Source: Bryobacterales bacterium (GTDB lineage: Bacteria > Acidobacteriota > Terriglobia > Bryobacterales > Bryobacteraceae). From it: a DNA stretch of 64,000 nt. The notes beneath the pieces are model-generated. The model had not been told where the DNA came from. It saw nothing but the letters and a program-made list of their open reading frames with translations, and did no database searches. This document shows positions 55,143-63,961 of this stretch, piece by piece (position 1 is the stretch's first letter; each line of letters opens with the position of its first letter). Location of the stretch: assembly GCA_020852175.1 (NCBI GenBank), contig JADZBH010000038.1:59206-123205 (forward strand), written 5' to 3'. Position numbers and translations under genes: made by a program.

Positions 55143-56453
55143 ATGCCTACACGCCGATCCCTACTGCAGACCGCTGGCGCCGCCGTGGTCTATCAACTGG
55201 CCGACAAAGGCCCCGTACTGCGCGCCGCCAGTGTGAACGACCAGGTGAACCTGGGCTTCATCGGCAGCGGCATTCGCGGCACGCAATTGATCGAGGACCA
55301 CAAGTCGATTGCCGGGGTGAACTGCCTGGCCGTCGTGGATCTCTACGACGGCTGCCTGCAACGCGCCAAGGAGCAGATCAACGGCCAGATCATGACCGGC
55401 AAGGACTACCGGGCGATTCTGGACCGCAAGGACATCGACGCGGTGGTGATCGCCGTGCCGGACCACCTGCACAAGAAGCTCACCCTGGATGCTCTTTCGG
55501 CGGGCAAGCATGTCTACATCGAAAAACCGATGACCTGGAGCCTGGCCGAAGGTCCGCAGATCATCGCCGCTGAAAAGGCCGCGGGAAAAGTGTTGCAGGT
55601 GGGAAGCCAGGCCAAGAGTTCGGCGCTTACGGCCAAGGCCAGGGAAATTGTCAAGAGCGGCCAACTGGGCCGGGTGCACATGGTGCGCATGTCCAACCAC
55701 AGGAACAATGCGCAAGGGGCCTGGAAGTACGCCATTCCCCCGGACGCCTCGCCGGAAACCATCGACTGGCCGAAGTTCCTGGGCCACTATAAGGGCAAGC
55801 CGTTCGACGCGCGCACCTTCTTCCAGTGGCGCTGCTGGTGGGAATACTCGGGCGGCGTGGCGACGGACCTCTACGTGCACCTGCTCACCTGGCTGCACGA
55901 GGTGATGCAGGTGGAAGCGCCGCGAGCGGTGAGTTCGCACGGCGGCATCTTCAAATGGAACGACGGGCGCACGGTGCCCGACTACATGAACACGCTGTTC
56001 GACTACGACGGATTCGTGGCCGACGTCTACGTGAACCTGGAGACCAGCGTCCCGTCGCGGCCCTGGACTATTCATGGCACCGACGCGGCGATGTGGGAAG
56101 AGCGCGGCAAGCTCGTGGTGACCAAGGAACCCGTGGACAACGACGTACAAGGCTACGGTACCTACCAGTGGCCCAAGGCGATGCGCGAGCAGTATTACAT
56201 CGGCAAAGGCTACCTGCCGAACGGTCGCCCCAAGGAGCCCCTGCCGCCGCGTCCGGAGCCGGAAACGATCACGATCGACCGCGGTCTGACCCACGCCGAG
56301 CACTTCATTCAGTCGATCCGCACGGGAAAACCCTCGGTGGAAAACGCCACCGAAGGCCATTACGCCGCGGGCGCGGCTCACGTGGCCAACGCCAGCTACC
56401 GGCAAAAGCGGCGGCTGGAGTGGAACCACAAGACGAATAAGGTGCGCGGCTAA
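55143..56453 (+). CDS. Tat-exported Gfo/Idh/MocA family oxidoreductase
   Basis: A 436-residue NAD(P)-dependent dehydrogenase. The Tat-type signal is PTRRSLLQTAGAAV. The Rossmann motif GFIGSGIRG is at about 40-48, and EKPMTWS is the family EKP motif. The HFIQSIRTGKPSVENATEGH C-terminal patch is typical. Such exported enzymes often act on sugars in glycan degradation, but the substrate here is unknown. The membrane acyltransferase gene starts 11 nt after its stop. Confidence 0.9.
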   Translation: MPTRRSLLQTAGAAVVYQLADKGPVLRAASVNDQVNLGFIGSGIRGTQLIEDHKSIAGVNCLAVVDLYDGCLQRAKEQINGQIMTGKDYRAILDRKDIDAVVIAVPDHLHKKLTLDALSAGKHVYIEKPMTWSLAEGPQIIAAEKAAGKVLQVGSQAKSSALTAKAREIVKSGQLGRVHMVRMSNHRNNAQGAWKYAIPPDASPETIDWPKFLGHYKGKPFDARTFFQWRCWWEYSGGVATDLYVHLLTWLHEVMQVEAPRAVSSHGGIFKWNDGRTVPDYMNTLFDYDGFVADVYVNLETSVPSRPWTIHGTDAAMWEERGKLVVTKEPVDNDVQGYGTYQWPKAMREQYYIGKGYLPNGRPKEPLPPRPEPETITIDRGLTHAEHFIQSIRTGKPSVENATEGHYAAGAAHVANASYRQKRRLEWNHKTNKVRG

Positions 56454-56464
56454 GGCGGCTGGAC

Positions 56465-57604
56465 ATGGCGGCACAGGCGCCCGATCCTTCGGTGGCGGTA
56501 CCTTCAAAAGACGTGGGACAGCCCCGCGCCGGGCGCCTGGTGTCGCTGGACGCCTTTCGCGGCGCCACCATCGCCGGGATGATCCTGGTGAACAACCTGG
56601 GCGACCATACGAACGCCTATTGGCCCTTGCTTCACGCCAACTGGAACGGGTGGACGCCCACGGACCTGATCTTCCCCTTCTTCCTCTGGATCATGGGCGC
56701 GGCCATGGCCTTCAGCTTTGCCTCGCGCAAGGCGCGGGGCGAATCGCCGGACGCCTTCCTGCGCCACGTCGCCATCCGCGCCGGCGCCCTGTTCGCCATC
56801 GGCCTGTTCCTGAACGCCTTCCCGAACTTCGACTTCGCCTCGCTGCGCATCCCCGGCGTGTTGCAACGAATCGCCCTGTGCTACCTGTTCGCGTCGCTGA
56901 TCGCTTTCTATAGCGGCGCCCGCGGCCTCGTTCTGTGGAGCGCCGGGCTGATGGGTGTTTACTGGGCGCTGATGAAACTCTACCCCGTGCCGGGCCACGG
57001 CGCGGGAATCCTGGACCAGCAGGGAAACTTCATCCAGTACATCGATTCCCTGCTCATGCAGGGGCACCTGTACAGGAACCAGTTGCGGTGGGATCCAGAA
57101 GGGCTGGTCTCCACGCTGCCCTCCATCGCCAACACCTTGTTCGGGCTGGTCTGCGGCGGCATTCTGCGCTCCGATGAGGATGCACGCACCAAGCTGCGCT
57201 CCATGGCGGCGTGGGGCTTCGGGCTGGTCGCGCTGGGGCTGCTCTGCGACCTGTGGCTGCCCATCAACAAGAACCTGTGGACCTCGTCGTTCGCCATGTT
57301 CACCTCCGGGCACGCTTTCCTGGCCATGGCCCTGGCCTGGTGGTTCGTGGACCTGAAAGGTTGGAAGCGAGCTGCCCAGCCTTTCGTGATCTTCGGGTTG
57401 AATGCCATCGCCGTTTACGCGCTTTCCAGCCTGCTCTCCGATGTTCTGTCCATTACCGGAGCCAAGGACGCCGTTTATCGCGGCTTCTTCCTGCGCGTAG
57501 CCTCGCCCGTGAACGCAAGCGCGCTCTACGGTTTGGCCCACGTGCTCTTCTTATATGGCGTGGCCTGGGTCATGTACCGGCACCGGTTGTTCCTGCGGTT
57601 GTAA
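56465..57604 (+). CDS. NagX-like membrane acyltransferase (DUF5009/HGSNAT family)
   Basis: A 379-residue membrane protein with about 10 hydrophobic segments. It begins with GRLVSLDAFRGATIAGMILVNN, read as VSLDAFRG, the family start, and has TDLIFPFFLWIMGAAMAFS and LQRIALCYLFASLIA. Homologues include heparan-alpha-glucosaminide N-acetyltransferase and bacterial NagX. It would acetylate a sugar across the inner membrane. Cotranscribed with the oxidoreductase. Confidence 0.82.
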   Translation: MAAQAPDPSVAVPSKDVGQPRAGRLVSLDAFRGATIAGMILVNNLGDHTNAYWPLLHANWNGWTPTDLIFPFFLWIMGAAMAFSFASRKARGESPDAFLRHVAIRAGALFAIGLFLNAFPNFDFASLRIPGVLQRIALCYLFASLIAFYSGARGLVLWSAGLMGVYWALMKLYPVPGHGAGILDQQGNFIQYIDSLLMQGHLYRNQLRWDPEGLVSTLPSIANTLFGLVCGGILRSDEDARTKLRSMAAWGFGLVALGLLCDLWLPINKNLWTSSFAMFTSGHAFLAMALAWWFVDLKGWKRAAQPFVIFGLNAIAVYALSSLLSDVLSITGAKDAVYRGFFLRVASPVNASALYGLAHVLFLYGVAWVMYRHRLFLRL

Positions 57605-57708
57605 ATGTTGTGGAACTTTTCCGCAGGGTAAAATCCGGTTCGGACGGACAATTTGTGTACTGTTTGTTTTGAACAGATTACAGCGGTGAGTTCATAAAAT
57701 TAAAATAC

Positions 57709-57730
57709 GTTAAGATAACGCTATCTTGAC
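57709..57730 (+). promoter_or_regulatory. Operator-like dyad upstream of the TonB receptor
   Basis: GTTAAGATA-ACGC-TATCTTGAC, a 9+9 dyad with one mismatch, in an AT-rich 218-nt gap (57605-57822). It is about 93 nt before the receptor ATG. The rest of the gap shows several AT-rich candidate -10 sites but no clear promoter pair. AGAAGGGG lies 3-4 nt from the ATG. Confidence 0.5.
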
Positions 57731-57822
57731 GGGATCTTCTCCTGAAAATACAATTCAGTAACGTCCTGTTCTCTCTATCGTGGGGACAGGTCTGGGCTCA
57801 AGTCTCAATTTAGAAGGGGTTT

Positions 57823-60800
57823 ATGAACACAAAGACAATGTTTGTCGTGGTGTTCCTGCTGATTGGCTCACTTTGCTTCGGCCAGGTGAGTACAGGTTCA
57901 ATGGCGGGAACCATCACTGATCCGGGCGGCGCCGCCATACCAAATGCTAAGGTAACGGCGAAGAACCTGGAAACCGGTGTCATCAGCCAGACGGTCACTT
58001 CCGCGGCCGGTCTGTATGTGATTGGCAGTCTGCCTGTAGGCAACTACGAGGTGGATGTCCAGCAGACTGGCTTTAAGAAGATGGTGCGAACCGGTCTGGA
58101 AGTACGCGTCGCACAACGCGTCGGTCTGGACATGACGCTGGAGGTAGGCGACGTGCAGCAGTCGGTGGAAGTCACCGCCGAGGCGCCGTTGCTGGAAGCT
58201 CAGGATGCGACGCGCGGTCAGAACTTCTCGAACAAGTTCATGAACACGCTGCCCCTGTTCACCGGCGGCATCCGCAACCCCGAGGCCTTCATCCGCTACA
58301 TGCCGGGCGTCAGCTCGGGCACGGCGGAGACCTCGATTTCCGGTTCGGGCGGCCGCGCCAAGGAGATTCTCCTGGACGGCGGCAGCGCGACCATTCCCGA
58401 GTCCGGCGGCGTGTCGTTCAACTTCCCCGCCTCGGAGCAGTTTGGCGAGTTCAAGCTGCTGACCGGAACCTACTCCTCCGAGTACGGCCGCTTTGGCGGC
58501 GGTGTGGAGGTGTTCATCACCAAGTCGGGCACCAACGATCTACATGGTGGCGCGTTCTGGAACCTGCGCCGCGACATCTTCAACGCGGCCGGTTACAACG
58601 TGAACCGCAACCCTGCCAACAAGCCTGGCTTCCGTCCGAAGGAGCGCTTCAACGAAGCGGGCGCCGTCATTGGCGGCCCGGTCTGGATTCCCAAGGTGTA
58701 TGACGGCCGCAACCGGACCTTCTGGTACTTCACTTACGCGAAGGATCTGCGTCCGGCTTCGCTCGGCTTCCCCGTTCTGACCGTGCCGACCGCGGCCTGG
58801 AAGGACGGCAACTTCGGCGGCTCGCAAACCATCTACGACCCGAGCACCACGGCGGGCACGACGCGCCAGCCGTTCAGCGGCAACCTGATTCCCAAGAGCC
58901 GTTTCAGCAAGGTAGCCAATGGCGTGCTGCCGCTGCTGCCCAATCCGACCGGGGCGGGCGTGGCCAACAACTATGCCTACGTCAACCAGTCGGCTGTAAA
59001 GGATTACCACTGGAGCCTGAAGTTCGACCACGCATTTTCCAACTCGAACCGGCTTTCCTACTACATGAGCCGGCAGAACCAGGACATCCAGAACACGACG
59101 AACTTCGACGGCCCGATCGGCAACGGTCTGGGTTCGAACTCGCAGCGGCCCGAGAACTACCGCGTCAACCATGACCTGGTGTTGCGGCCGACGCTGTTGA
59201 TCCACTCGACGTTCAGCTTCACCCGCCAGCAGCAGGGCTGGGACAACCCGGCGCAGCAGGGCTGGGGCTCCAAGATCGGCATTCCCGGCGTGAGCGGCCT
59301 GTCCGACGCGTTTCCGCGCGTGAACTTCACCGGCGCCGACGGCCTGTCGGCCTGGGGCGTGCAGGATGGCAAGGTGTCCAACGGCACCCAGTTCAACTGG
59401 ACCTATCACCTGACGCAGGGCATCACCTACTTGCGCGGCAAACACGAATTGAAGATGGGCTGGGACTGGCGCAACCTGCGTACGTTCTCAAACCCGCTCG
59501 ATCTGGCGGGCACCAACGGCCAGTTCTTCTTCAACCGGGCGCAGACGGCCTCGCCGACGGCGCTCACCACCACCGGCCACGCCTTTGCCAGCATGTTGCT
59601 GGGCGCCACCGATTCGGCCAACATGAACGTCACGCCGAACACGCTGATCGCGCAGATCCGCTACGGCTACACCGCCGGCTACATTCAGGACAACTGGAAA
59701 GTGACGCCGCGGCTGACGCTGAACCTGGGCATGCGCTACGAGGTTCCGGTTGGCTGGCATGAAATGAACGGCGACTACTCGATGGTGGACATCAACAAGC
59801 CGAATCCGGGCGCGGGCGGCCTTCCGGGCACGCTCGTGTTTGCCGGCTACGGCGCCGGCCGCCAGAACGTGAAGCGGTTCTACCCGACCGACTTCAGCAA
59901 CTTGGGACCGCGTTTCGGCTTTGCCTACCGCCTGGCCGACAAGACGGTGCTGCGCGGCGGTTGGGGCATGTACTACCAGACGCTGGGCAACGGCGGCTGC
60001 GGCTGCCGCACCGGTTATGGCAGCGGCCTGATGAGCTATGTCAGCGATGGCCTGAACGCGGCCCTGAACTGGGATAGCGGCGTGCCCCGCCCGGCCGGCT
60101 TCGTCGATCCGCCGTCGCTGAGCCCCACGCAGGGCATCCTCTCCGGCGACATGGACTACATGTCGAGCACCTACGGCAAGGCGCCGCGCGTGCAGGAATG
60201 GAGCCTGAACCTGCAGCACGAAGTACGCAACTTCCTGCTGGACTTCGCCTATGTGGGCAACCGCGGCACGCGGTTGAACTCGAGCGTCGACATCAATCAG
60301 TTGCCCGCCGGCCGCCTGGCCCTGGGCAGCATGCTGGGCCGCCGCATCAGCGACCCGCTGGTGACGGCCGCGGGCTTCAAGAAGCCCTACGACGCCTTCC
60401 CCGACAACCAGACCCTGGCGCAGTCGCTGCGTCCCTTCCCGCAGTTCTTCGGCGTGATCAGCCGCAACTCGGGCCACGGCAAAACCTGGTACGACGCCTT
60501 CCAGGCGAAACTGGAACGGCGCTTCGGCGACTGGCAACTGCTGTCCAGCTATACCTTCTCGAAGTCGCTGGCGGCCAACCACTACCGCCAGATCTTCTCG
60601 CAGCACTTCAACGTCGGCGCGCAGGACGCCTACAACCTGGAAGACATGAAGTCCTACCTGCCGTTCGACCAGCCGCACATCCTGAACATCCTCAGCTCCT
60701 ATGAGCTGCCGGTGGGCAAGGGCAAGAAGTTCCTGAACACCGGGAACCGCGTCACCAACTTCCTGATTGGCGGCTGGAACGTGTCGGCGGCCCTGCAGTA

Positions 60801-61266
60801 CCGCTCGGGCACCCTGTTCCAGGTGGCCACGCCGGGCAACCCGCTGGGCAACGGCGTGCTGTTCTCGCGTCTCACCAAGGCCAACCAGGTGAACGGCTCG
60901 GTGCGCACGGGCGTGGACTACGGTACGCTCGATCCGGGCAACTCCGGCGTCCGCTTCTTCAACTCCGGCGCCAACGCTCCGTTCGCCTCGGCGCCCACCT
61001 ACACCATGGGCACGGCGGCCCTGTATCACTCGGCCTTCCGCCAACCGATGGTGCGTGAAGAGAACATCTCGCTCTCCAAGCGCTTCCGTTGGGCGATCAA
61101 CGACACGCGGGCGATCGACTTCGTCTATCGTGCCGACATGTTCAATCTGTTCAACCGGACGAACTTCGGCGTGAACGGCACCATCGGCAACGCCGGCTTC
61201 GGCTCGGCCACCGGCCCGCAGTCCGGACCCCGCATCATCACGATGGGTCTGCGTCTGGACTTCTAG
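57823..61266 (+). CDS. TonB-dependent receptor, Oar-like, with N-terminal carboxypeptidase-regulatory-like domain
   Basis: A 1147-residue outer-membrane receptor. Signal peptide MNTKTMFVVVFLLIGSLCFGQ (about 21 residues), then a CarboxypepD-regulatory-like beta-sandwich (about 26-105, SMAGTITDPGGAAIPNAKVTAKN, read as GTITDPGGAAIPNAKV), the plug domain (about 115-250, with FSNKFMNTLPLF and EFKLLTGTYSSEYGRFGGGVEV) and a beta-barrel to the C-terminus ending LRLDF, as expected for BAM recognition. This Oar/CarboxypepD type is expanded in Acidobacteriota and is linked to uptake of large oligosaccharides or peptides. It needs TonB, such as the candidate at 35390. The gene has its own regulated-looking promoter region and a strong terminator. 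Confidence 0.95.
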   Translation: MNTKTMFVVVFLLIGSLCFGQVSTGSMAGTITDPGGAAIPNAKVTAKNLETGVISQTVTSAAGLYVIGSLPVGNYEVDVQQTGFKKMVRTGLEVRVAQRVGLDMTLEVGDVQQSVEVTAEAPLLEAQDATRGQNFSNKFMNTLPLFTGGIRNPEAFIRYMPGVSSGTAETSISGSGGRAKEILLDGGSATIPESGGVSFNFPASEQFGEFKLLTGTYSSEYGRFGGGVEVFITKSGTNDLHGGAFWNLRRDIFNAAGYNVNRNPANKPGFRPKERFNEAGAVIGGPVWIPKVYDGRNRTFWYFTYAKDLRPASLGFPVLTVPTAAWKDGNFGGSQTIYDPSTTAGTTRQPFSGNLIPKSRFSKVANGVLPLLPNPTGAGVANNYAYVNQSAVKDYHWSLKFDHAFSNSNRLSYYMSRQNQDIQNTTNFDGPIGNGLGSNSQRPENYRVNHDLVLRPTLLIHSTFSFTRQQQGWDNPAQQGWGSKIGIPGVSGLSDAFPRVNFTGADGLSAWGVQDGKVSNGTQFNWTYHLTQGITYLRGKHELKMGWDWRNLRTFSNPLDLAGTNGQFFFNRAQTASPTALTTTGHAFASMLLGATDSANMNVTPNTLIAQIRYGYTAGYIQDNWKVTPRLTLNLGMRYEVPVGWHEMNGDYSMVDINKPNPGAGGLPGTLVFAGYGAGRQNVKRFYPTDFSNLGPRFGFAYRLADKTVLRGGWGMYYQTLGNGGCGCRTGYGSGLMSYVSDGLNAALNWDSGVPRPAGFVDPPSLSPTQGILSGDMDYMSSTYGKAPRVQEWSLNLQHEVRNFLLDFAYVGNRGTRLNSSVDINQLPAGRLALGSMLGRRISDPLVTAAGFKKPYDAFPDNQTLAQSLRPFPQFFGVISRNSGHGKTWYDAFQAKLERRFGDWQLLSSYTFSKSLAANHYRQIFSQHFNVGAQDAYNLEDMKSYLPFDQPHILNILSSYELPVGKGKKFLNTGNRVTNFLIGGWNVSAALQYRSGTLFQVATPGNPLGNGVLFSRLTKANQVNGSVRTGVDYGTLDPGNSGVRFFNSGANAPFASAPTYTMGTAALYHSAFRQPMVREENISLSKRFRWAINDTRAIDFVYRADMFNLFNRTNFGVNGTIGNAGFGSATGPQSGPRIITMGLRLDF

Positions 61267-61284
61267 CACGCACGCTAATCACGC

Positions 61285-61325
61285 AAAAGGGGCCAGCCTA
61301 CGGGCTGGTCCCTTTTTGTTTTTGT
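61285..61325 (+). terminator. Rho-independent terminator after the TonB receptor
   Basis: AAAAGGGGCCAGCC (61285-61298), a TACG loop, and GGCTGGTCCCTTTTT, followed by a T-rich tail (TTTTTGTTTTTG). A strong terminator. The A-run on its left side could also serve the convergent metallo-hydrolase gene. Confidence 0.92.
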
Positions 61326-61333
61326 GAAACTGT

Positions 61334-62191
61334 TTACGGTCGCGCGGCGCGCTGTTTGGCGAGTTCAGCGCGAAACGCAGCCAGCGACTTATCCAGCCAG
61401 GCCCGGTAGTCAGCCGCGTTCAGAAACAGACTGGCGCTCGCATCCGCGGCGCGGGCCTTGGCCTTCTCGACGAGGCCAAAATCCCAGCCGTGCCCGGAGA
61501 GGAAGATGTCGAGCGGGAAAGCGCGCATCTTCGCGATGGTCGATTCCACATCCTGCACGATGTCCGGGTATTGGGCGTTGTTCACCAGCTTGTAGCCGGG
61601 CGTGGAAACGCTGCACGCGACGATCACGCGCAGCGGCCGGCCGGAGTCCTCGACGGTGAAGGCGTAGGATGTGCCGCCCTTGGTATGGCCTGGAGTGAAA
61701 TGCGGCGTCACGGCGAGCGGGCCCACGCGCACGGGCTCGCCGTCGCGCAGCAGGCCGTCCGGGGTCACTGGACGGTAGGCAAACCGGCCGGGCCAGGCGA
61801 AGTCGTTCACGTCGCCTTCCAGGAAGGTGGTGCGCTCGGCGGGGTTCGCCAGGAAGCGCGCGCCGGTCTTCCGCTTCACCGCGGAGATGCCTCCGGAGTG
61901 GTCGTTGTGGCCATGCGTGGCAAGGATCAGCTTGATGTCCGCGAAACGGAACCCGAGCCGGGCCATGTTGGCCTCCACCTGCGTGGCCGTCTCTTCAAAC
62001 CCGGTGTCGAAGAGAATGTGGCCCTGGGAGGAGGTAAGCAGGAACGAAGAGATGCCCTCGGCGCCCACGTAGTACAGGTTCCCGGCGATGCGGAAGGGCG
62101 CGACGGGACGGTTCCATTCAGGGTTGGCGGCTGCATATTGAGCCGGCAGCGGCGCGGCGGCCAGCAGCAACGGAAGGAAGCGGGTCAGCAT
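61334..62191 (-). CDS. Subclass B3-like metallo-beta-lactamase family protein, secreted
   Basis: A 285-residue MBL-fold hydrolase with a signal peptide (MLTRFLPLLLAAAPLPAQ). All six zinc-ligand positions of subclass B3 are present: H93, H95, D97 and H98 in ATHGHNDHSGG, H169 in HFTPGHTKGGTSY and H234 in LSGHGWDF. The HxTPGHTxGxTS motif is typical of B3. Whether it hydrolyses beta-lactams or has another native ester or lactone substrate is open. TACGCT ends 9 nt before the ATG, so the mRNA may be leaderless. Confidence 0.85.
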   Translation of the reverse strand: MLTRFLPLLLAAAPLPAQYAAANPEWNRPVAPFRIAGNLYYVGAEGISSFLLTSSQGHILFDTGFEETATQVEANMARLGFRFADIKLILATHGHNDHSGGISAVKRKTGARFLANPAERTTFLEGDVNDFAWPGRFAYRPVTPDGLLRDGEPVRVGPLAVTPHFTPGHTKGGTSYAFTVEDSGRPLRVIVACSVSTPGYKLVNNAQYPDIVQDVESTIAKMRAFPLDIFLSGHGWDFGLVEKAKARAADASASLFLNAADYRAWLDKSLAAFRAELAKQRAARP

Positions 62192-62200
62192 GAACGGATT

Positions 62201-62206
62201 AGCGTA
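62201..62206 (-). promoter_or_regulatory. -10 element of the MBL gene
   Basis: TGC-TACGCT on the minus strand, ending 9 nt before ATG 62191. Confidence 0.4.
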
Positions 62207-62235
62207 GCAGAGATGCCCCCGGACGCGTCCGGCGA

Positions 62236-62244
62236 TGCTATCCT
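62236..62244 (+). promoter_or_regulatory. -10 element of the secreted unknown gene
   Basis: TGC-TATCCT, ending 7 nt before ATG 62252, with no Shine-Dalgarno sequence. Confidence 0.4.
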
Positions 62245-62251
62245 ACGCGGC

Positions 62252-62893
62252 ATGACTCGCGGATTGGCCCTGCTGCTGTGGATCGCCGGTGCGGCCTGCG
62301 CGCAGAACGAAGCCGCGCTGCGCCAGGCGTTCGAGGGCCGCATGGCGGCGCCGCGCATCGACATGCCGGGCGACAGCAACGGCGTGGACATTCGTCCCGG
62401 CGAGGATTCGGCGGTGAATGAATTTCAGATCGGCGAGGACATCCGGCGCTACGGCGTGGGCCTGCGCAAAGGCGCGCGCGCCAAGGTTACGGCCGTGCAT
62501 TGGAAAAAAGACCGCATCGAGTTCCACCTGAACGGCGGCGGCTTCGGAGGTTTCAAGGACCGCATGTTCACCTCGAATCAAGCCGTCGAGAAGTCTTACG
62601 AGGAGCGGCAACTGGAGCGGGAACGAAGGACGGCTCCGGCCTCCCGCCGGAGTTCCATCGACATGCGCCTGCGCACCCTCAGGGACCGGCGCGAGCGCGA
62701 AGAGGCCCGCATGAAGGAGCGCGCGGCGGCCGGCGACACCACGGCGATGAGCCCGGAACAACTGCGGCGGCGCACCTCCGGGTCGCGGTTCAACATCCGC
62801 TTTTCTGAAGCACAACACGAACCGGAAGGCGCCTGGACGCCGGAAAGAGTGCGGCTCATCCTGTCGCCTTACCTGGAATTCGCGGTGGAATAG
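62252..62893 (+). CDS. Secreted hypothetical protein with a charged C-terminal helix
   Basis: A 213-residue protein I do not recognise. It has a signal peptide (MTRGLALLLWIAGAACAQ), a short beta-rich middle part (VGLRKGARAKVTAVHWKKDRIEFHLNGGGFGGF, read as VTAVHWKKDRIEFHLNG) and a long Arg/Glu-rich segment, probably a helix (YEERQLERERRT, LRDRREREEARMKER). The C-terminus LSPYLEFAVE is hydrophobic. No catalytic motif is visible. It sits between the divergent MBL gene and ispH. Confidence 0.6.
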   Translation: MTRGLALLLWIAGAACAQNEAALRQAFEGRMAAPRIDMPGDSNGVDIRPGEDSAVNEFQIGEDIRRYGVGLRKGARAKVTAVHWKKDRIEFHLNGGGFGGFKDRMFTSNQAVEKSYEERQLERERRTAPASRRSSIDMRLRTLRDRREREEARMKERAAAGDTTAMSPEQLRRRTSGSRFNIRFSEAQHEPEGAWTPERVRLILSPYLEFAVE

Positions 62894-62948
62894 CGTCACG
62901 GCCTCGGCATTCATAGCCCCGGTGCGTGAGGGTTTTACCGGTCATGGC

Positions 62949-62957
62949 TGCTATAAT
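62949..62957 (+). promoter_or_regulatory. Extended -10 of a leaderless ispH start
   Basis: TGC-TATAAT, perfect -10, ending 8 nt before ATG 62966. No Shine-Dalgarno sequence. This is the clearest leaderless start in the window. Confidence 0.6.
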
Positions 62958-62965
62958 GGCCATAC

Positions 62966-63961
62966 ATGAATGTTGCTGCCGCTGGGCCCGCGGACGGCCA
63001 ATCGAAGCACATCTTGCTGCTTACCCCGCGTGGGTTTTGTGCCGGTGTCGTGCGGGCAATCGACGTTGTGAAGATCGCGCTGAACCTGTTCGGCGCCCCC
63101 ATCTATGTGCGTAAGGAGATCGTGCACAACCGCCACGTTGTGGAGGAATTGCGCTCCCTGGGCGCCATCTTCGTGGATGAACTTCCGGAAGTGCCCTCGG
63201 GCGCGCGCGTGATTTTCAGCGCGCACGGCGTTTCGCCGGAGGTGCGCCGCGAGGCGAAGGCGCGGAAACTGGATGTCATCGACGCCACCTGCCCGCTGGT
63301 GACCAAGGTTCATCTGGAAGCGCTCAAGTTCGCGCGCGAAGGGTACACGATCCTGTTGATCGGCCATCGCGACCACGACGAAGTCATCGGCACGATGGGC
63401 GAGGCCCCGGCCGCCACCATCGTCGTGAGCGATGAAGCCGAGGCCGCCGCGGTGGAGGTGCCCAACCCCGAGCGCATCGTCTATCTCACGCAAACGACGC
63501 TAAGCCTGGACGAAACCAACGGCATTGTCGGCATCTTGAAACAACGCTTTCCCAAGATGCACGGGCCGCCGGCGCAGGACATCTGCTACGCCACGGAAAA
63601 CCGCCAGCAGGCGGTGAAGGCCGTGGCGCCGGGCATCGATCTGCTGCTGGTGGTGGGTTCGCAGAACAGCTCGAATTCGCGGCGCATGGTCGAGGTGTGC
63701 GTCAACATGGGCGTGCCCGCGTATTTGATCGACGACGAACGGTATTTGCGGCCGGAGTGGTTTGAAACGGCCGCGCGCGTGGGAGTCACCGCGGGCGCAT
63801 CGGCGCCGGAGAATCTGGTGCAAGGCCTTATCCGGGCCTTGCAGGTTCGCTTCGGCTTTACGTCCGTGGAATTGGTCGAAATCAAGGATGAGGACGTGCG
63901 GTTCTCGTTGCCATCGGAGCTGAAAGCGCCCTCACAAAAACTGACGACGATTAGCATATGA
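62966..63961 (+). CDS. ispH: 4-hydroxy-3-methylbut-2-enyl diphosphate reductase
   Basis: A 331-residue iron-sulfur enzyme that performs the last step of the MEP isoprenoid pathway, giving IPP and DMAPP. Cluster ligands are C25 (PRGFCAGVVRA), C109 (DATCPLVTKVH) and C207 (DICYATENRQ), and the catalytic Glu is E139 in GHRDHDEV. The N-terminal 16 residues are extra compared with E. coli. The next gene overlaps its stop (ATGA). Confidence 0.97.
   Translation: MNVAAAGPADGQSKHILLLTPRGFCAGVVRAIDVVKIALNLFGAPIYVRKEIVHNRHVVEELRSLGAIFVDELPEVPSGARVIFSAHGVSPEVRREAKARKLDVIDATCPLVTKVHLEALKFAREGYTILLIGHRDHDEVIGTMGEAPAATIVVSDEAEAAAVEVPNPERIVYLTQTTLSLDETNGIVGILKQRFPKMHGPPAQDICYATENRQQAVKAVAPGIDLLLVVGSQNSSNSRRMVEVCVNMGVPAYLIDDERYLRPEWFETAARVGVTAGASAPENLVQGLIRALQVRFGFTSVELVEIKDEDVRFSLPSELKAPSQKLTTISI

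Noticed and set aside
59488..61269. A 593-codon minus-strand frame opposite the TonB receptor
   Set aside because: Shadow frame; the receptor has a full set of domains and a terminator.
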